From DATFQE01 sp963733845 (GTDB lineage: Bacteria; Actinomycetota; Thermoleophilia; Gaiellales; Gaiellaceae), in contig CAVTEM010000004.1 in the NCBI GenBank assembly GCA_963733845.1, positions 124,001 through 188,000 on the forward strand: DNA of 64,000 nt, read 5' to 3'. This document shows, one piece after another, positions 1 through 8,351 of this stretch. The notes below the pieces were generated by a model, which was not told the origin of the DNA, did not search any database, and saw nothing but the letters and a program-made list of their open reading frames with translations. The translations under genes and the position numbers were made by a program. The stretch's first letter is position 1; every line of letters begins with the position of its first letter.

Positions 1-87
1 CTGAACGGCATCGACGAGCGCGAGAACGCGAAGGAGGCGACCGAGCGGCTGATGGCCGACATCGCCCGGCTCAAGGAGACGCTGTGA
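1..87 (+). CDS. 3' end of an unidentified protein (partial)
   Basis: Only the last 28 codons are inside the window, ending in TGA at 85-87. The visible tail is charged and looks helical (it ends ARLKETL). The stop overlaps the GTG start of the exonuclease as GTGA, so the two are probably translationally coupled in one operon. I do not recognise the family from this tail. Confidence 0.6.
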   Translation: MNGIDERENAKEATERLMADIARLKETL

Positions 88-912
88 GGCCGCTGCTGGT
101 CGTGGACGGCGACTCGCTCGCGCACCGCGCCTACCACGCGCTGCCCAAGTCGATCCGGAGCTCGAAGGGCCGGCCGGCGGGCGCGCTCGTCGGCTTCACG
201 AACATGCTCGTCCGCCTGTGGGAAGCGGAGGAGCCGCGGGCGGTGCTGGTGGGCTGGGACACGCTCAGCGTCCCCACCTACCGGCACGAGGCGCTCGAGG
301 GGTACCAGTCCGGCCGCCACTTCGACGAGGAGCTGCTCGAGCAGCTCGACCTCCTGCCCGAGGCGGTCGAGGCCTTCGGGTTCGCGGCGGCCAAGGGCGA
401 GGGCTACGAGGCGGACGACTTCCTCGGCGCGGCCGTCGCCGTTCGAGGAGGAGCGAGGCGGCACCGCGGTCGTCGTCACCTCGGACCGCGACTCCTTCCA
501 GCTCGCGAGCGAGCGGACCACGATCCTCACTCCGACGCGCGGCGTCAGCCAGATCGCCCGGATCGGCCCGGCCGAGGTGCGCGAGCGCTACGGGGTCGAG
601 CCGGCCCAGGTGCCCGACTTCATCGCGCTCCGCGGCGACCCGTCCGACCGGATCCCGGGTGCCCCGGGGGTGGGGCCGAAGAAGGCGGCGGAGGTGCTCG
701 CGCAGTACGGGACGCTCGAGGACGCGCTCGCCGCCGGACGCTTCGCGGCGATCGCGGAGGAGCTCAGGCTCTACCGGCGAATAGCCACGCTAGACGCCTC
801 TGCCCCTCTCCCTCCCCTCGAAAACCAGTCCCCCGCGTGGGCAGAGGCGTCGTCCATCTTCGAGCGCTGGGGCGTGAAGCAGCTGGCAGGACGTCTGGCC
901 GAGCGGGTCTGA
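84..912 (+). CDS. 5'-3' exonuclease (PolA N-terminal-like), frameshifted
   Basis: This is a flap/5'-3' exonuclease of the kind found as the N-terminal domain of DNA polymerase I, here stand-alone (about 275 residues). It would act on RNA primers and 5' flaps. The N-terminus VVDGDSLAHRAYHALP matches the first metal-binding motif, EADDFLGA is the acidic pair motif, TSDRDSFQLAS is a further acidic motif, and RGDPSDRIPGAPGVGPKKA is the helix-3-turn-helix region. The frame changes by one base near 438-445: the first part is read from GTG at 84 and the rest in the next frame to TGA at 912. Both halves join without loss of family sequence, so one extra base is the simplest explanation. No polymerase domain follows. 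Confidence 0.8.
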
Positions 913-925
913 CAGGTCCTCCTGG

Positions 926-1771
926 ATGGAGCTCGTCAGCCACGCGTCGCTCCAGGAGCTCCACCCGACGTTCGGCCACCCCGAGACCGCGGAGCGGCTG
1001 GCCGTCCTGCTCGACGCCTTCCCCGACTTCGTCTCCTGCACGGCGGCCTCCGAGGAGGACCTCCTGCGCTGCCACACCCCGGCGTACGTGGAGCTTGTGC
1101 GCTCGATCGAGGAGCCGACCTGGCTCGACCTCGACACCGTCGCCTCGGCGACGAGCTACGACGCGGCGCTGCTCGCGGCCGGCGGCGCGATCGAGGCCGT
1201 GCGCCGCGGCGGGTTCGCGCTCGTTCGCCCGCCCGGCCACCACGCCCTCGCCGACCGCGCGATGGGGTTCTGCCTGTTCGCCAACGCCGCCGTCGCGGCT
1301 CGCTGGGCCCAGGCCGAGCTCGGGCTGGGTCGGCTCGCGATCGTCGACTTCGACGTCCACCACGGGAACGGCACCGAGGCGATCTTCCGCGGCGACGACA
1401 CCGTCCTGACGGTCTCGCTGCACCAGTGGCCGTTCTGGCCGGGGACGGGCGGGCCCGACGACCAGGCGGCCACGACCCTCAACGTGCCCATGCGCGCAGG
1501 CTCGGGTGACGAGGAGTACTTCCGCGCCTTCGAGCGCGTCGTCGAGCCCGCGCTCGCGCGCTTCGAGCCGGAGCTGGTGCTCGTCGCGGCCGGCTTCGAC
1601 GCGCACGTCGACGACCCGCTCGCCGACATCCGCGTGACCGCGGATGGTTTCCGCGAGCTCGCCCGCCGGTGTGCAGCCGCTGCGCCGCGCTGCGCCGCCG
1701 TGCTCGAAGGCGGCTACAACCTGGAGACGCTGCCGGCGCTGGTCGGCGCCGCGCTGGAGGGGTTCGGGTAG
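926..1771 (+). CDS. Histone deacetylase family (arginase-fold) zinc hydrolase
   Basis: This 281-residue protein belongs to the HDAC/acetylpolyamine amidohydrolase/AcuC family, which removes acyl groups from lysines or polyamines. Visible motifs are RPPGHHA (tandem catalytic His, about residues 105-106), DFDVHHGNGT (zinc ligands about Asp143 and His145), GFDAHVDDPL (third ligand about Asp225) and LEGGYNL (transition-state Tyr about 265). Length is normal for bacterial members. It starts at ATG 926, 13 bases after the exonuclease stop, and may share its transcript. Substrate cannot be told from sequence; a polyamine substrate would fit the amine genes at 52-64 kb but those are far away. Confidence 0.9.
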   Translation: MELVSHASLQELHPTFGHPETAERLAVLLDAFPDFVSCTAASEEDLLRCHTPAYVELVRSIEEPTWLDLDTVASATSYDAALLAAGGAIEAVRRGGFALVRPPGHHALADRAMGFCLFANAAVAARWAQAELGLGRLAIVDFDVHHGNGTEAIFRGDDTVLTVSLHQWPFWPGTGGPDDQAATTLNVPMRAGSGDEEYFRAFERVVEPALARFEPELVLVAAGFDAHVDDPLADIRVTADGFRELARRCAAAAPRCAAVLEGGYNLETLPALVGAALEGFG

Positions 1772-1880
1772 GAAAACGGTCGCCGACCCCGTCCGTGGTC
1801 GGTCCCGATCGGAGCGTCGGCCTCGAGGGAACGTGGACAAACCGTCACACTTTCGTTCCACTCGACACGTCTCGGTTAGC

Positions 1881-1909
1881 CATGTCCAGGGGCCAGACCC
1901 CTCGACATG
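1881..1909. terminator. Hairpin between convergent genes
   Basis: Two 12-base arms, CATGTCCAGGGG and CCCCTCGACATG, are complementary with one mismatch around a 5-base loop. They lie between the convergent HDAC-family gene and the membrane protein gene. No T-run follows on either side, so a bidirectional factor-independent terminator is possible but unproven. An alternative is an intergenic palindromic repeat. Confidence 0.45.
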
Positions 1910-1950
1910 TCCGCTTGGGCCAGGGCCGGGAGCGCCAAGCCCTCCCTAGG

Positions 1951-2409
1951 TCAGGTCTGGCAGGTGCCGCCGCGCAAGAAGAGTGCGGCCCACGCGACGA
2001 GCACCGCGAAGCCGAGCAGCACCGAGAGCGGCCAAGCCCACAGGACACGGCGTGGGCTCGTGAACGCCGCCGCCCCCGCGCCGAGATAGGCGAGCACCGC
2101 CGGGATGCTCCACGCATCGCTGAAGCTGCCGCCGTCCTCCCCGCAGAGGTCGTGGCTCGTGACCAGGTTGTAGGCGGCCGCGAAGCCGAGGGCGCCGGCC
2201 AGGCCGGCCAGGAGCGTCGCGCCGGCGACGATCCCCGTCGCGTGGGAGCGGCTGAGCTCCGGCCACAGGAGCCACGACCCCAGCGCGACCGCTGCGAGCA
2301 CGACGACGAGCGGCGTCGCGCCCGAAGGCACGAGCACGAGCGCCGCCGGACCCACGACGAGCAGCGCGATCGTCGCGACGATCCGGCCTGCCCAGCTCAG
2401 CGCCGACAC
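1951..2409 (-). CDS. Hypothetical four-helix membrane protein
   Basis: This is a 152-residue protein with four hydrophobic segments (about residues 8-27, 33-48, 58-80 and 100-143, the last stretch long enough for two passes). A short extracytoplasmic-looking stretch between helices contains CGEDGGSFSD. It starts at GTG 2409; no strong ribosome site is visible. It lies just downstream of a collagen-like gene on the same strand, separated by a hairpin. I do not recognise a family; the high-GC third positions and clean frame support a real gene. Confidence 0.65.
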   Translation of the reverse strand: MSALSWAGRIVATIALLVVGPAALVLVPSGATPLVVVLAAVALGSWLLWPELSRSHATGIVAGATLLAGLAGALGFAAAYNLVTSHDLCGEDGGSFSDAWSIPAVLAYLGAGAAAFTSPRRVLWAWPLSVLLGFAVLVAWAALFLRGGTCQT

Positions 2410-2424
2410 GACTCGGGAGGATGA

Positions 2425-2450
2425 CGGAGCCCCCGGTCTCGAGGGCTCCG
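2425..2450 (-). terminator. 8-bp stem-loop after collagen-like gene
   Basis: CGGAGCCC (2425-2432) and GGGCTCCG (2443-2450) form a perfect 8-bp stem with a 10-base loop. It is 13 bases beyond the stop of the collagen-like gene and upstream of the membrane protein gene. No U-tract follows, so it may terminate, attenuate or protect the 3' end. Confidence 0.4.
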
Positions 2451-2463
2451 CATCGATCAGTGC

Positions 2464-3021
2464 TCAGCAGACGACGATCAGGTGGAACGCACGATCGGCC
2501 AGCGCGCCGGCGAGGTTCCTCGTCTCCACCCGCACGCCGTTCGCGTTCCCCGCGCGCCGTGTGACGGTCGCGGCGCCGCCCGTGCCGGTCGCTTCACCCG
2601 GGTCACCGACGCTGGCGACGAAGGCGCAGTTGGTCACGTTCTGCCCGAAGATCACCTCGTAGACGCCGAGGCCGAGCCTGCCCGCAGAGGTGGTGCCGGC
2701 CGCCCGCCCGATGCTGCCGCTCGAGTTCATGACGGCCCACAGCCTCGTGACGACGCCGGCCGGGCCGGGCGGTCCGGCGATTCCACGCAGCCCGCGCGGT
2801 CCGGGACGGCGTGCGGTCCGGTGGAGGTCTGACAGTCGGATCTGGCCGTTCCGGATCTTCGCGGAGGTGACGGCGTTGTTCCGCAGCTGTGCGGTGCCGA
2901 CGCTGTTCCGCGGAACGAGCTGCGAGACCGTGGCCCAGCTCGTATCGCCGAGCGCGATCAGAAGTGCCGCACCGGCGACGACGAGCGCCGGGCTGACCCT
3001 GCGGCGGCGAACGGCTTTCAT
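2464..3021 (-). CDS. Secreted protein with short collagen-like segment
   Basis: The N-terminus MKAVRRRR plus a hydrophobic stretch is a signal peptide or anchor. It is followed by a segment rich in NAVTSAKIRNGQI-like repeats, a short Gly-X-Y stretch (GPRGLRGIAGPPGPAG, about residues 75-90) and a C-terminal domain of about 100 residues with two cysteines (one in TNCAF, one terminal). ATG 3021 is preferred over TTG 3027 because a GGGGG run lies six bases upstream. Two other genes here (21602-22420 and 23577-24290) share the layout. Function is unknown; surface display of a small triple-helical stalk is inference. Confidence 0.7.
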   Translation of the reverse strand: MKAVRRRRVSPALVVAGAALLIALGDTSWATVSQLVPRNSVGTAQLRNNAVTSAKIRNGQIRLSDLHRTARRPGPRGLRGIAGPPGPAGVVTRLWAVMNSSGSIGRAAGTTSAGRLGLGVYEVIFGQNVTNCAFVASVGDPGEATGTGGAATVTRRAGNANGVRVETRNLAGALADRAFHLIVVC

Positions 3022-3126
3022 TAGCAACCCCCTTTTCGGACCCCTTTTGGCGGCGGGATCCTACTCTCCGACTCGGCCGGGACCGCCGGGTGCTCGCCTC
3101 CCGGCGGTCCGTGACCGATCGGATGC

Positions 3127-3612
3127 TCAGCGAAGGGAGATCGCCACCTGCTCCAGCAGGTCCATGGCGTCCTGCATCCCCGCTTCCATTCCGGACTCGA
3201 TGTGGCCGTCGCGGTGCTCCTTGCTCTGGTGCTGCACGAGCACCGTCAGCGTGGTGCGGCCGTCCTCCTCAGCGAGGGTCAGGGTGTTGACCGCCTCGCC
3301 CTCCGGGAACCCCTCGTAGACCTCCGTCGAGACGATCCGCTCGTTCGGGACGATCTCCCGGAACTCCCCATGGAAGCCGACCTCGAAGCCGTCGTCCGTG
3401 ACGCTCACGTAACGCCACGTCCCGCCGACCCGCAGGTCGATCTCGGCGCTCTTCACCTCGCCCCGGTTGGCGTGCCACCAGCGCTTGACCAGCTCCGGGG
3501 TGGTCCACGCCTGGTAGACGAGATGCCTCGGCGCGTCGAACTCCCGGGTGATCAGGATCTGATCGTCCGCGGGCAGCGTCACCGTCGCCGTCCCGCTACT
3601 CGTCATCGCCAT
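3127..3612 (-). CDS. SRPBCC / AHSA1-like domain protein
   Basis: This 161-residue protein has the START-like fold of the AHSA1 family. Visible are ITREFDAPRHLVYQAWT near residue 22, the RWW motif of VKRWWHANRG, the central GGTWRYV, and a C-terminal amphipathic helix (GMQDAMDLLEQV). Such proteins bind small hydrophobic ligands and are often cotranscribed with ArsR repressors. The ATG at 3612 overlaps the ArsR stop by 17 bases and has a GGAGG six bases upstream; ATG 3606 is an alternative. Ligand unknown. Confidence 0.9.
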   Translation of the reverse strand: MAMTSSGTATVTLPADDQILITREFDAPRHLVYQAWTTPELVKRWWHANRGEVKSAEIDLRVGGTWRYVSVTDDGFEVGFHGEFREIVPNERIVSTEVYEGFPEGEAVNTLTLAEEDGRTTLTVLVQHQSKEHRDGHIESGMEAGMQDAMDLLEQVAISLR

Positions 3613-3950
3613 CTCCTTCCTCCTTCTGTTTGAGCTCTTCCAGCACGACGTCCAGACGGTCGAACCGCTCCGACCACGAGCGCTCGTAGCTCTTCACCCA
3701 GTCGTGGATGGGCTTGAGCGCCTCACCGTTCAGCCGGTACAGCCGCTGACGGCCGTCGGAGCGCACGTCGACCGCTCCAACCTCGCGTAGGACCCGCAGG
3801 TGCTTGGACACCTGCGGCTGGGCCAGCCCGAGCACACGCACCAGGTCGTTCACCGGGCGCTCGCCGCCGGCGAGGGCGTCGAGGATCTGCCGCCGCCTGA
3901 GGCTCCGCGACCGCGTTGAACGCATCCGTCGTCGTCGCTGCTCGTGCCAT
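3596..3950 (-). CDS. ArsR-family winged-helix repressor, frameshifted
   Basis: The intact reading starts at ATG 3950 (MARAATTTDAFNAVAEP) and changes frame near 3898-3900 into RRRQILDALAGGERPVNDL. The recognition helix is LAQPQVSKHLRVLREVG and the wing is DGRQRLYRLN. An in-frame ATG at 3925 gives a shorter product that lacks the conserved first helix, so the longer, frame-shifted reading is preferred. Removing one base restores the usual EPRRRQILD. It is cotranscribed with the SRPBCC gene and probably represses its own promoter. No arsenic-type cysteine pair is visible. Confidence 0.85.
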
Positions 3951-3957
3951 GCAAGCG

Positions 3958-3985
3958 ATTATATGCTCATATAGGAATATGTCAA
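3958..3985 (-). promoter_or_regulatory. Consensus promoter and palindromic operator of the ArsR operon
   Basis: Read on the minus strand there is a perfect -35 TTGACA (3985-3980), a 16-base spacer and a perfect -10 TATAAT (3963-3958). Transcription should start at or beside the ATG at 3950, giving a leaderless message. A perfect palindrome, TATATG-CT-CATATA (3960-3973), overlaps the -10 and is a good ArsR operator candidate. The -35 overlaps the stop codon of the upstream response regulator. Confidence 0.8.
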
Positions 3986-4659
3986 GTGGACGCGTCGTGC
4001 GAGCGCGGCTGCACGAGTCCCGACTCGTATGCGACCACCACGGCCTGGGCGCGGTCGCGGACGCTCAGCTTGGTCAGCACGTGGCTCACGTGGGTCTTGA
4101 CGGTCTCGCCGCTCACCACGAGCCGTTCCGCGATCTCGCCGTTCGAGAGACCCTCGGCGACCAGGCGCAGGACCTCGGTCTCGCGTTGCGTCAGCTCGCT
4201 GAGCGCCGCGGGCCTGGGTGGCAGCGTCGGCCGCAGGCGGGCGAACTCGCTCACCAGCCGGCGCGTGACGGCCGGGGCCAGCAGCGCGTCGCCCGCCGCC
4301 ACGACGCGAACGGCCTCGAACAGCGTCTCGGCCGGGACGTCCTTGAGCAGGAAGCCGCTGGCGCCGGCGCCGAGCGCGTCGTAGACGTATTCGTCGAGGT
4401 CGAAGGTCGTGAGCACGATCACCTTCGGTTGCGTGCCGTCGGCCGCGTCGAGCTGTCTGGTCGCCTCGATGCCGTCGAGCGTCGGCATCCGGATGTCCAT
4501 CAGCACCACGTCGGGACGCTCCTCGCGGCTCACGCGCACGGCCTCCTCGCCGTCGGCGGCGGTGCCGACGACGCTGATGTCGTCCTGCGTCTCGAGTAGC
4601 GCGGCGAAGCCCGCCCGGACGATCTCCTGGTCGTCCGCGACGACGACGCGGATCGTCAC
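3982..4659 (-). CDS. NarL/FixJ-type response regulator
   Basis: This 225-residue protein has a receiver domain (VVVADDQEIVRAGF; phosphoacceptor Asp in VVLMDIRMP near residue 55; switch Thr in VLTTF; Lys in LLKD) and a C-terminal LuxR-type helix-turn-helix (LTQRETEVLRLVAEG, SGETVKTHVSHVLTKL). GTG 4659 overlaps the stop of the histidine kinase as GTGA, so the two are a coupled two-component system. The divergent ABC-2 exporter at 5998-7703 is its likely target, by analogy with many actinobacterial systems. Confidence 0.92.
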   Translation of the reverse strand: MTIRVVVADDQEIVRAGFAALLETQDDISVVGTAADGEEAVRVSREERPDVVLMDIRMPTLDGIEATRQLDAADGTQPKVIVLTTFDLDEYVYDALGAGASGFLLKDVPAETLFEAVRVVAAGDALLAPAVTRRLVSEFARLRPTLPPRPAALSELTQRETEVLRLVAEGLSNGEIAERLVVSGETVKTHVSHVLTKLSVRDRAQAVVVAYESGLVQPRSHDAST

Positions 4660-5831
4660 GACGGCGGCAGCGGCAGCTCCGCCTCGACCGCGAAGCCGCC
4701 TTGCTCGGAGGGACCGGCACGGAGTGTGCCGCCGGCGATCGTGGCGCGCTCGCGCATGCCGAGGAGCCCGTGTCCGTCGAGGTCGCCGTCGGCCGGCCCC
4801 GGCCCGTCGTCCCTGATCCGCAGGGCGAGCGAGTCGTGGCTGTACGCGATCTCGACGTCGACCGTCGCGCCGGGCGCGTGCCTGCGCGCGTTCGACAGCG
4901 CCTCCTGCACGATCCGGTACGCGCACAGGTCGATCCCGGGCGGGAGCGTCGTGGCTTCGCCGCTCATGGTCAGGCGCACCGTGGAGCCCGCGGCGCGGGC
5001 CGTCTCGATCAGCTCGTCCAGCTGGGCGAGGCCGGGCTGAGGGACCCTTCCGGAGTCGCCGTTGGCGTCCTCCCGCAGGACGCCGAGCAGGCGGCGCATC
5101 TCGTCGAGCGCGTCGCGGGCGGTCTGCGCGATCGCCTCGAAGTGGGCGCCCGCCTCCTTGGGCAGGCGCTTGGTCGTGAGCCGCGCCGTCTCGGCCTCGA
5201 CGGCGATCGCCGAGACGTGGTGCGCGACGATGTCGTGCAGGTCGCGCGCGATCCGGGCGCGCTCCCCCATCGCCGCCTGGTCCTCGAGGGTGTCTTGCAT
5301 GGCGCGACGCGTCTCGTCCCGCTCCGCGATCGCCCGGCCGCGCTCCCTGCGCGAATCGCCGAGCGCGAGCGCGGCGACGACGACGAAGAGCAGCAGCACG
5401 TTCGCGAAGCCCGGCTCCTCGCCGCTGTAGGGCGAAACCGCGTTGACGAAGAACGGGAACGCCAGCAGGACGCACCAGCGGCGCCGGTAGCGCGACGCGG
5501 ACAGGTACAGGACGATGAGGAGGGCGAGGAGGCCGGAGATCGTCAGCGCCTGCTCCCCGAGCGCGACCGACACGGCGAGGACGATCGTCGCCGTGGCCCA
5601 CGCCAGCCGCTTCCGCACGAGCGCGAGCGGCAGCGTCGCGAGCAGGTTCGTCAGCAGCGCAGGCTCGATCTCCTCTGTGTAGAGGGTCGCCTCCGCCGTC
5701 GCCGTCATCGCGAGGAGCAGGGCGAGCGCCAGCGGGCCGTCCGGCCCCGAGAGGACCCGGCGTGCCGCGGCGGCGCCGCGGGAAAGGAGGGCTGTCACCT
5801 CGTCGATCGGGTCCGGCTGCGCCTGCGCCAC
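4656..5831 (-). CDS. NarL-type sensor histidine kinase (HisKA_3)
   Basis: A membrane-anchored sensor with several hydrophobic segments in the first 170 residues, then a dimerisation/phosphoacceptor region with ERARIARDLHDIVAHHVS (His of DLHD), and a HATPase domain (VQEALSNARRHAP, IRDDGPG, GHGLLGMRER). GTG 5831 is chosen because it follows the last divergent-promoter sequence and a GACAAT hexamer lies six bases upstream; longer readings run into the divergent ABC gene. It pairs with the response regulator immediately downstream. Confidence 0.85.
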   Translation of the reverse strand: MAQAQPDPIDEVTALLSRGAAAARRVLSGPDGPLALALLLAMTATAEATLYTEEIEPALLTNLLATLPLALVRKRLAWATATIVLAVSVALGEQALTISGLLALLIVLYLSASRYRRRWCVLLAFPFFVNAVSPYSGEEPGFANVLLLFVVVAALALGDSRRERGRAIAERDETRRAMQDTLEDQAAMGERARIARDLHDIVAHHVSAIAVEAETARLTTKRLPKEAGAHFEAIAQTARDALDEMRRLLGVLREDANGDSGRVPQPGLAQLDELIETARAAGSTVRLTMSGEATTLPPGIDLCAYRIVQEALSNARRHAPGATVDVEIAYSHDSLALRIRDDGPGPADGDLDGHGLLGMRERATIAGGTLRAGPSEQGGFAVEAELPLPPS

Positions 5832-5961
5832 GGCGTCATTGTCGCCCTCGGCGCGGGCGACCGCGTCGGCCGCGATCGCGAGATCGCGCGTCCCCCTCGA
5901 GGGGGACTTCGCCCCCACCTGTCGCTCTCGCGTGCGTCGCCGAAGACGGCTCCCGGGCGCG

Positions 5962-5990
5962 ACGACAGCGGGACTCGTGGCTCGTACCGT
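5962..5990 (+). promoter_or_regulatory. Promoter of the ABC-2 exporter operon (leaderless)
   Basis: ACGACA (5962-5967) and TACCGT (5985-5990) are spaced by 17 bases and the GTG start follows 7 bases later. Transcription should therefore begin at the start codon. This arrangement selects GTG 5998 over upstream in-frame starts. Confidence 0.6.
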
Positions 5991-5997
5991 GGCTGGG

Positions 5998-6918
5998 GTG
6001 GACGCGACGATCGAAGCGCACACCGTGTCGAAGAAGTTTGGCAGGACCGTGGCCGTCGACGATCTGTCGTTCACGGTTCGCAGCGGGCGGGTGACCGGGT
6101 TCGTCGGCCCCAACGGAGCCGGCAAGTCGACCACGATGCGGATCGCCCTCGCGCTCGATGCTCCCGACCGTGGCGAGGTGCTCGTCGGCGGACGGCGCTA
6201 CGACCGGTTCGACCGCCCGCTCCACGAGGTCGGCGCCCTCCTCGATGCGACCTCGACTCACCCGGGAAGGAGCGCGCGCAGCCACCTGCGCTGGCTGGCG
6301 CGCAGCAACGGGATCTCGCGCGCGCGGGTGGAGGCGGTGCTCGAGCTCGTCGGACTCACGGAGGTCGCGCACCGGCGCACCGGCGGCTACTCGCTCGGCA
6401 TGGCGCAGCGGCTCGGCATCGCGGCCGCGCTCCTGGGCGACCCGCAGGTGCTCTTGCTCGACGAGCCGATCAACGGGCTCGACCCCGAGGGCATTCGCTG
6501 GATCCGCGGCCTGCTCAGGGAGCTCGCCGACGAGGGTCGGACGGTCTTCGTCTCCAGCCACCTGATGAGCGAGCTCGAGGGCACCGCCGACGACCTCGTC
6601 GTGATCGGCCGCGGCCGGCTGATCGCCGAGACCAGCGTGAGCGAGCTGCTCGCACGGATGTCCGACACGCGGGTCACCGTGCGAACGCCCGACGTCGCCG
6701 GGCTGATGAGGGTGCTCGCGCGCGCGGGCGCGAGTGCGACCTCGGCGGCGGACCACAGCCTCGTCGTCTCGGGCCTGGACGTGAGCCGAATCGCCGAGCT
6801 GGCGGTCGAGCATCGGCTTCGCCTCGAAGAGCTGGCCCCGCACCGGACCTCGCTCGAGGACGCGTTCCTCGAGCTCACGCGTGGCGCAGTCGAGTACGCG
6901 ACGGAGCCGCGGGCATGA
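5998..6918 (+). CDS. ABC-2 exporter ATP-binding subunit
   Basis: This 306-residue ATPase is of the DrrA/CcmA/NatA type that drives export with a separate ABC-2 permease. Walker A is GPNGAGKST, the signature is YSLGMAQRL, Walker B is VLLLDEPINGLDP, and the switch His is in SSHLMSEL. The C-terminal 80 residues form the usual accessory domain (THRTSLEDAFLELT-like ending). GTG 5998 is chosen from the promoter spacing. The permease start overlaps its stop (ATGA). It is divergent from a two-component system that may regulate it. Substrate (antibiotic, lipid or peptide) cannot be read from the sequence. Confidence 0.92.
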   Translation: MDATIEAHTVSKKFGRTVAVDDLSFTVRSGRVTGFVGPNGAGKSTTMRIALALDAPDRGEVLVGGRRYDRFDRPLHEVGALLDATSTHPGRSARSHLRWLARSNGISRARVEAVLELVGLTEVAHRRTGGYSLGMAQRLGIAAALLGDPQVLLLDEPINGLDPEGIRWIRGLLRELADEGRTVFVSSHLMSELEGTADDLVVIGRGRLIAETSVSELLARMSDTRVTVRTPDVAGLMRVLARAGASATSAADHSLVVSGLDVSRIAELAVEHRLRLEELAPHRTSLEDAFLELTRGAVEYATEPRA

Positions 6919-7703
6919 GCGCGGCGCTCGGAGCCGAGTGGATCAAGCTGCGCACGATCCGAAGCACGGTCTGGGCCCTGCTCGCGTTCGCGAGCGTGTC
7001 CGTGCTGTTCAGCGCGCTCGCCTGCTGGGAGTCCGAGACCATGGGTGGCGGCCCCGGGCGCCCGGGCGACAACGACATCGTGCTCGACAGCCTCTCCGGG
7101 ATCTGGTTCGGGCAGGTGGCGCTCGCGGTCCTCGCGGTCCTGGCCATCACGTCCGAGTACACCCATCGCATGATCAGGACGACCTTCGCCGCCGAGCCGC
7201 GCCGACGCGCGGTGCTGGCGGCGAAGACCGCTGTGGTGACCACGGTCGTGCTGCTCGCCGGGCTGATCACGAGCGCCGCTTGCTTCGTCCTCGGACAGTG
7301 GATCCTCCGCGGCAACGGCTTCACCTACGAGAACGGCTATCCCGCTTCGACGCTGACGGACGGCTACGCCCTGCGAGCCGTGGTGGCGAGCGGCCTCTAC
7401 CTGGCTCTCCTGGCTGTGTTCTCGCTCAGCCTGGGCACGATCCTGCGGCACACGGCGGGCGCGATCACACTCGTGCTCGCGCTCTTGCTCGGCCCCGTGA
7501 TCGCGATCAGCTTCCTGCCGGAGAGCGTCGCGGAGTGGTTCGAGAAGTTCTCGCTGATGGGTGCGGGGATCGCCGGGCAGCAGACCGTCGTGCGCGACGA
7601 CTCGATCCCGCTCGGCCCCTGGGAGGGGCTCGGCGTCGTCGCGGCCTACGCCGCGGCGGCCCTCTTGGTCGCGCTGTGCGTCATCCGCATGCGCGACGCG
7701 TAA
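6915..7703 (+). CDS. ABC-2 type permease subunit
   Basis: A 262-residue integral membrane protein beginning MSAALGAEWIKLRTIRSTVWAL, the usual start of the ABC2_membrane family. About six hydrophobic segments are visible, with the conserved ITSEYTHRMIRTT-type cytosolic loop after the second. The ATG at 6915 overlaps the ATPase stop. Together with the ATPase it makes one exporter. Confidence 0.9.
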   Translation: MSAALGAEWIKLRTIRSTVWALLAFASVSVLFSALACWESETMGGGPGRPGDNDIVLDSLSGIWFGQVALAVLAVLAITSEYTHRMIRTTFAAEPRRRAVLAAKTAVVTTVVLLAGLITSAACFVLGQWILRGNGFTYENGYPASTLTDGYALRAVVASGLYLALLAVFSLSLGTILRHTAGAITLVLALLLGPVIAISFLPESVAEWFEKFSLMGAGIAGQQTVVRDDSIPLGPWEGLGVVAAYAAAALLVALCVIRMRDA

Positions 7704-7710
7704 CGCGGAC

Positions 7711-7748
7711 TTGCGCTCGCGTTATATACTCGGTATACTACTGGGTAT
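7711..7748 (+). promoter_or_regulatory. PadR operon promoter with overlapping inverted repeats
   Basis: TTGCGC (7711-7716), 17 bases and TATACT (7734-7739) make a plausible promoter 30 bases ahead of padR. Two overlapping ATAC/GTAT inverted repeats cover the -10: ATAC-TCG-GTAT (7726-7736) and ATAC-TACTGG-GTAT (7735-7748). PadR repressors bind such AT-rich dyads, so autoregulation is likely. Confidence 0.6.
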
Positions 7749-7769
7749 GTTCGTTGACAAGAGCCGTTC

Positions 7770-8351
7770 ATGAGCGTCCCACACGCTCTCCTCGCCTTGC
7801 TTCATGAGGGGCCGAAGTACGGCCTGCGGCTCCAGAACGAGTTCGAGTCGCGGACAGGCGAAGTGTGGCCGCTCAACGTCGGGCAGGTGTACACGACTCT
7901 CCAGCGCCTCGAGCGGGACGGGCTCGTCGAGACGGACGACGGAGAGAGCGAGCGCTCTCGGAAGCGCTACAGGCTCACCGCCGCCGGCGACCGCGAGCTG
8001 GCCGACTGGCTCCGCACGCCGCCCGACCTCGTCCCTCCCCCGCGCGACGAGCTCGTGATCAAGGTGCTGGTCGCCCTGCAGGTTCCCGGGATCGACGTCC
8101 ACGAGATCCTGCAGGTCCACCGTCGCCACGTGATCGAGATCATGCAGCGCTACACCCAGATCAAAGCGGCGGCGGCCGAGGACGACACGGCGCTGGCGCT
8201 CGTCGCCGATGCCGAGCTCTTCCGGCTCGAAGCGATCGTCCGCTGGCTCGATGCCGCCGACGTGCGCTTGAAGCAGCGGCCGGTCCTTGCGCCGGCCCTC
8301 GAGGCCGACGCGCCTCTCGAACCAACTCGTGAGATGGAGGTTTCGCAATGA
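7770..8351 (+). CDS. PadR-family transcriptional repressor
   Basis: A 193-residue protein with the PadR winged helix (ALLALLHEGPKYGLRLQNEFE, VGQVYTTLQRLERDGLV, wing KRYRLTAAG) and a C-terminal helical dimerisation region (Vir-type, residues 90-185). PadR proteins of this type control drug-exporting ABC transporters, and the next two genes are an ABC ATPase and an FtsX-like permease, joined by ATGA overlaps. It is therefore probably the local repressor of a three-gene operon. Confidence 0.9.
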   Translation: MSVPHALLALLHEGPKYGLRLQNEFESRTGEVWPLNVGQVYTTLQRLERDGLVETDDGESERSRKRYRLTAAGDRELADWLRTPPDLVPPPRDELVIKVLVALQVPGIDVHEILQVHRRHVIEIMQRYTQIKAAAAEDDTALALVADAELFRLEAIVRWLDAADVRLKQRPVLAPALEADAPLEPTREMEVSQ

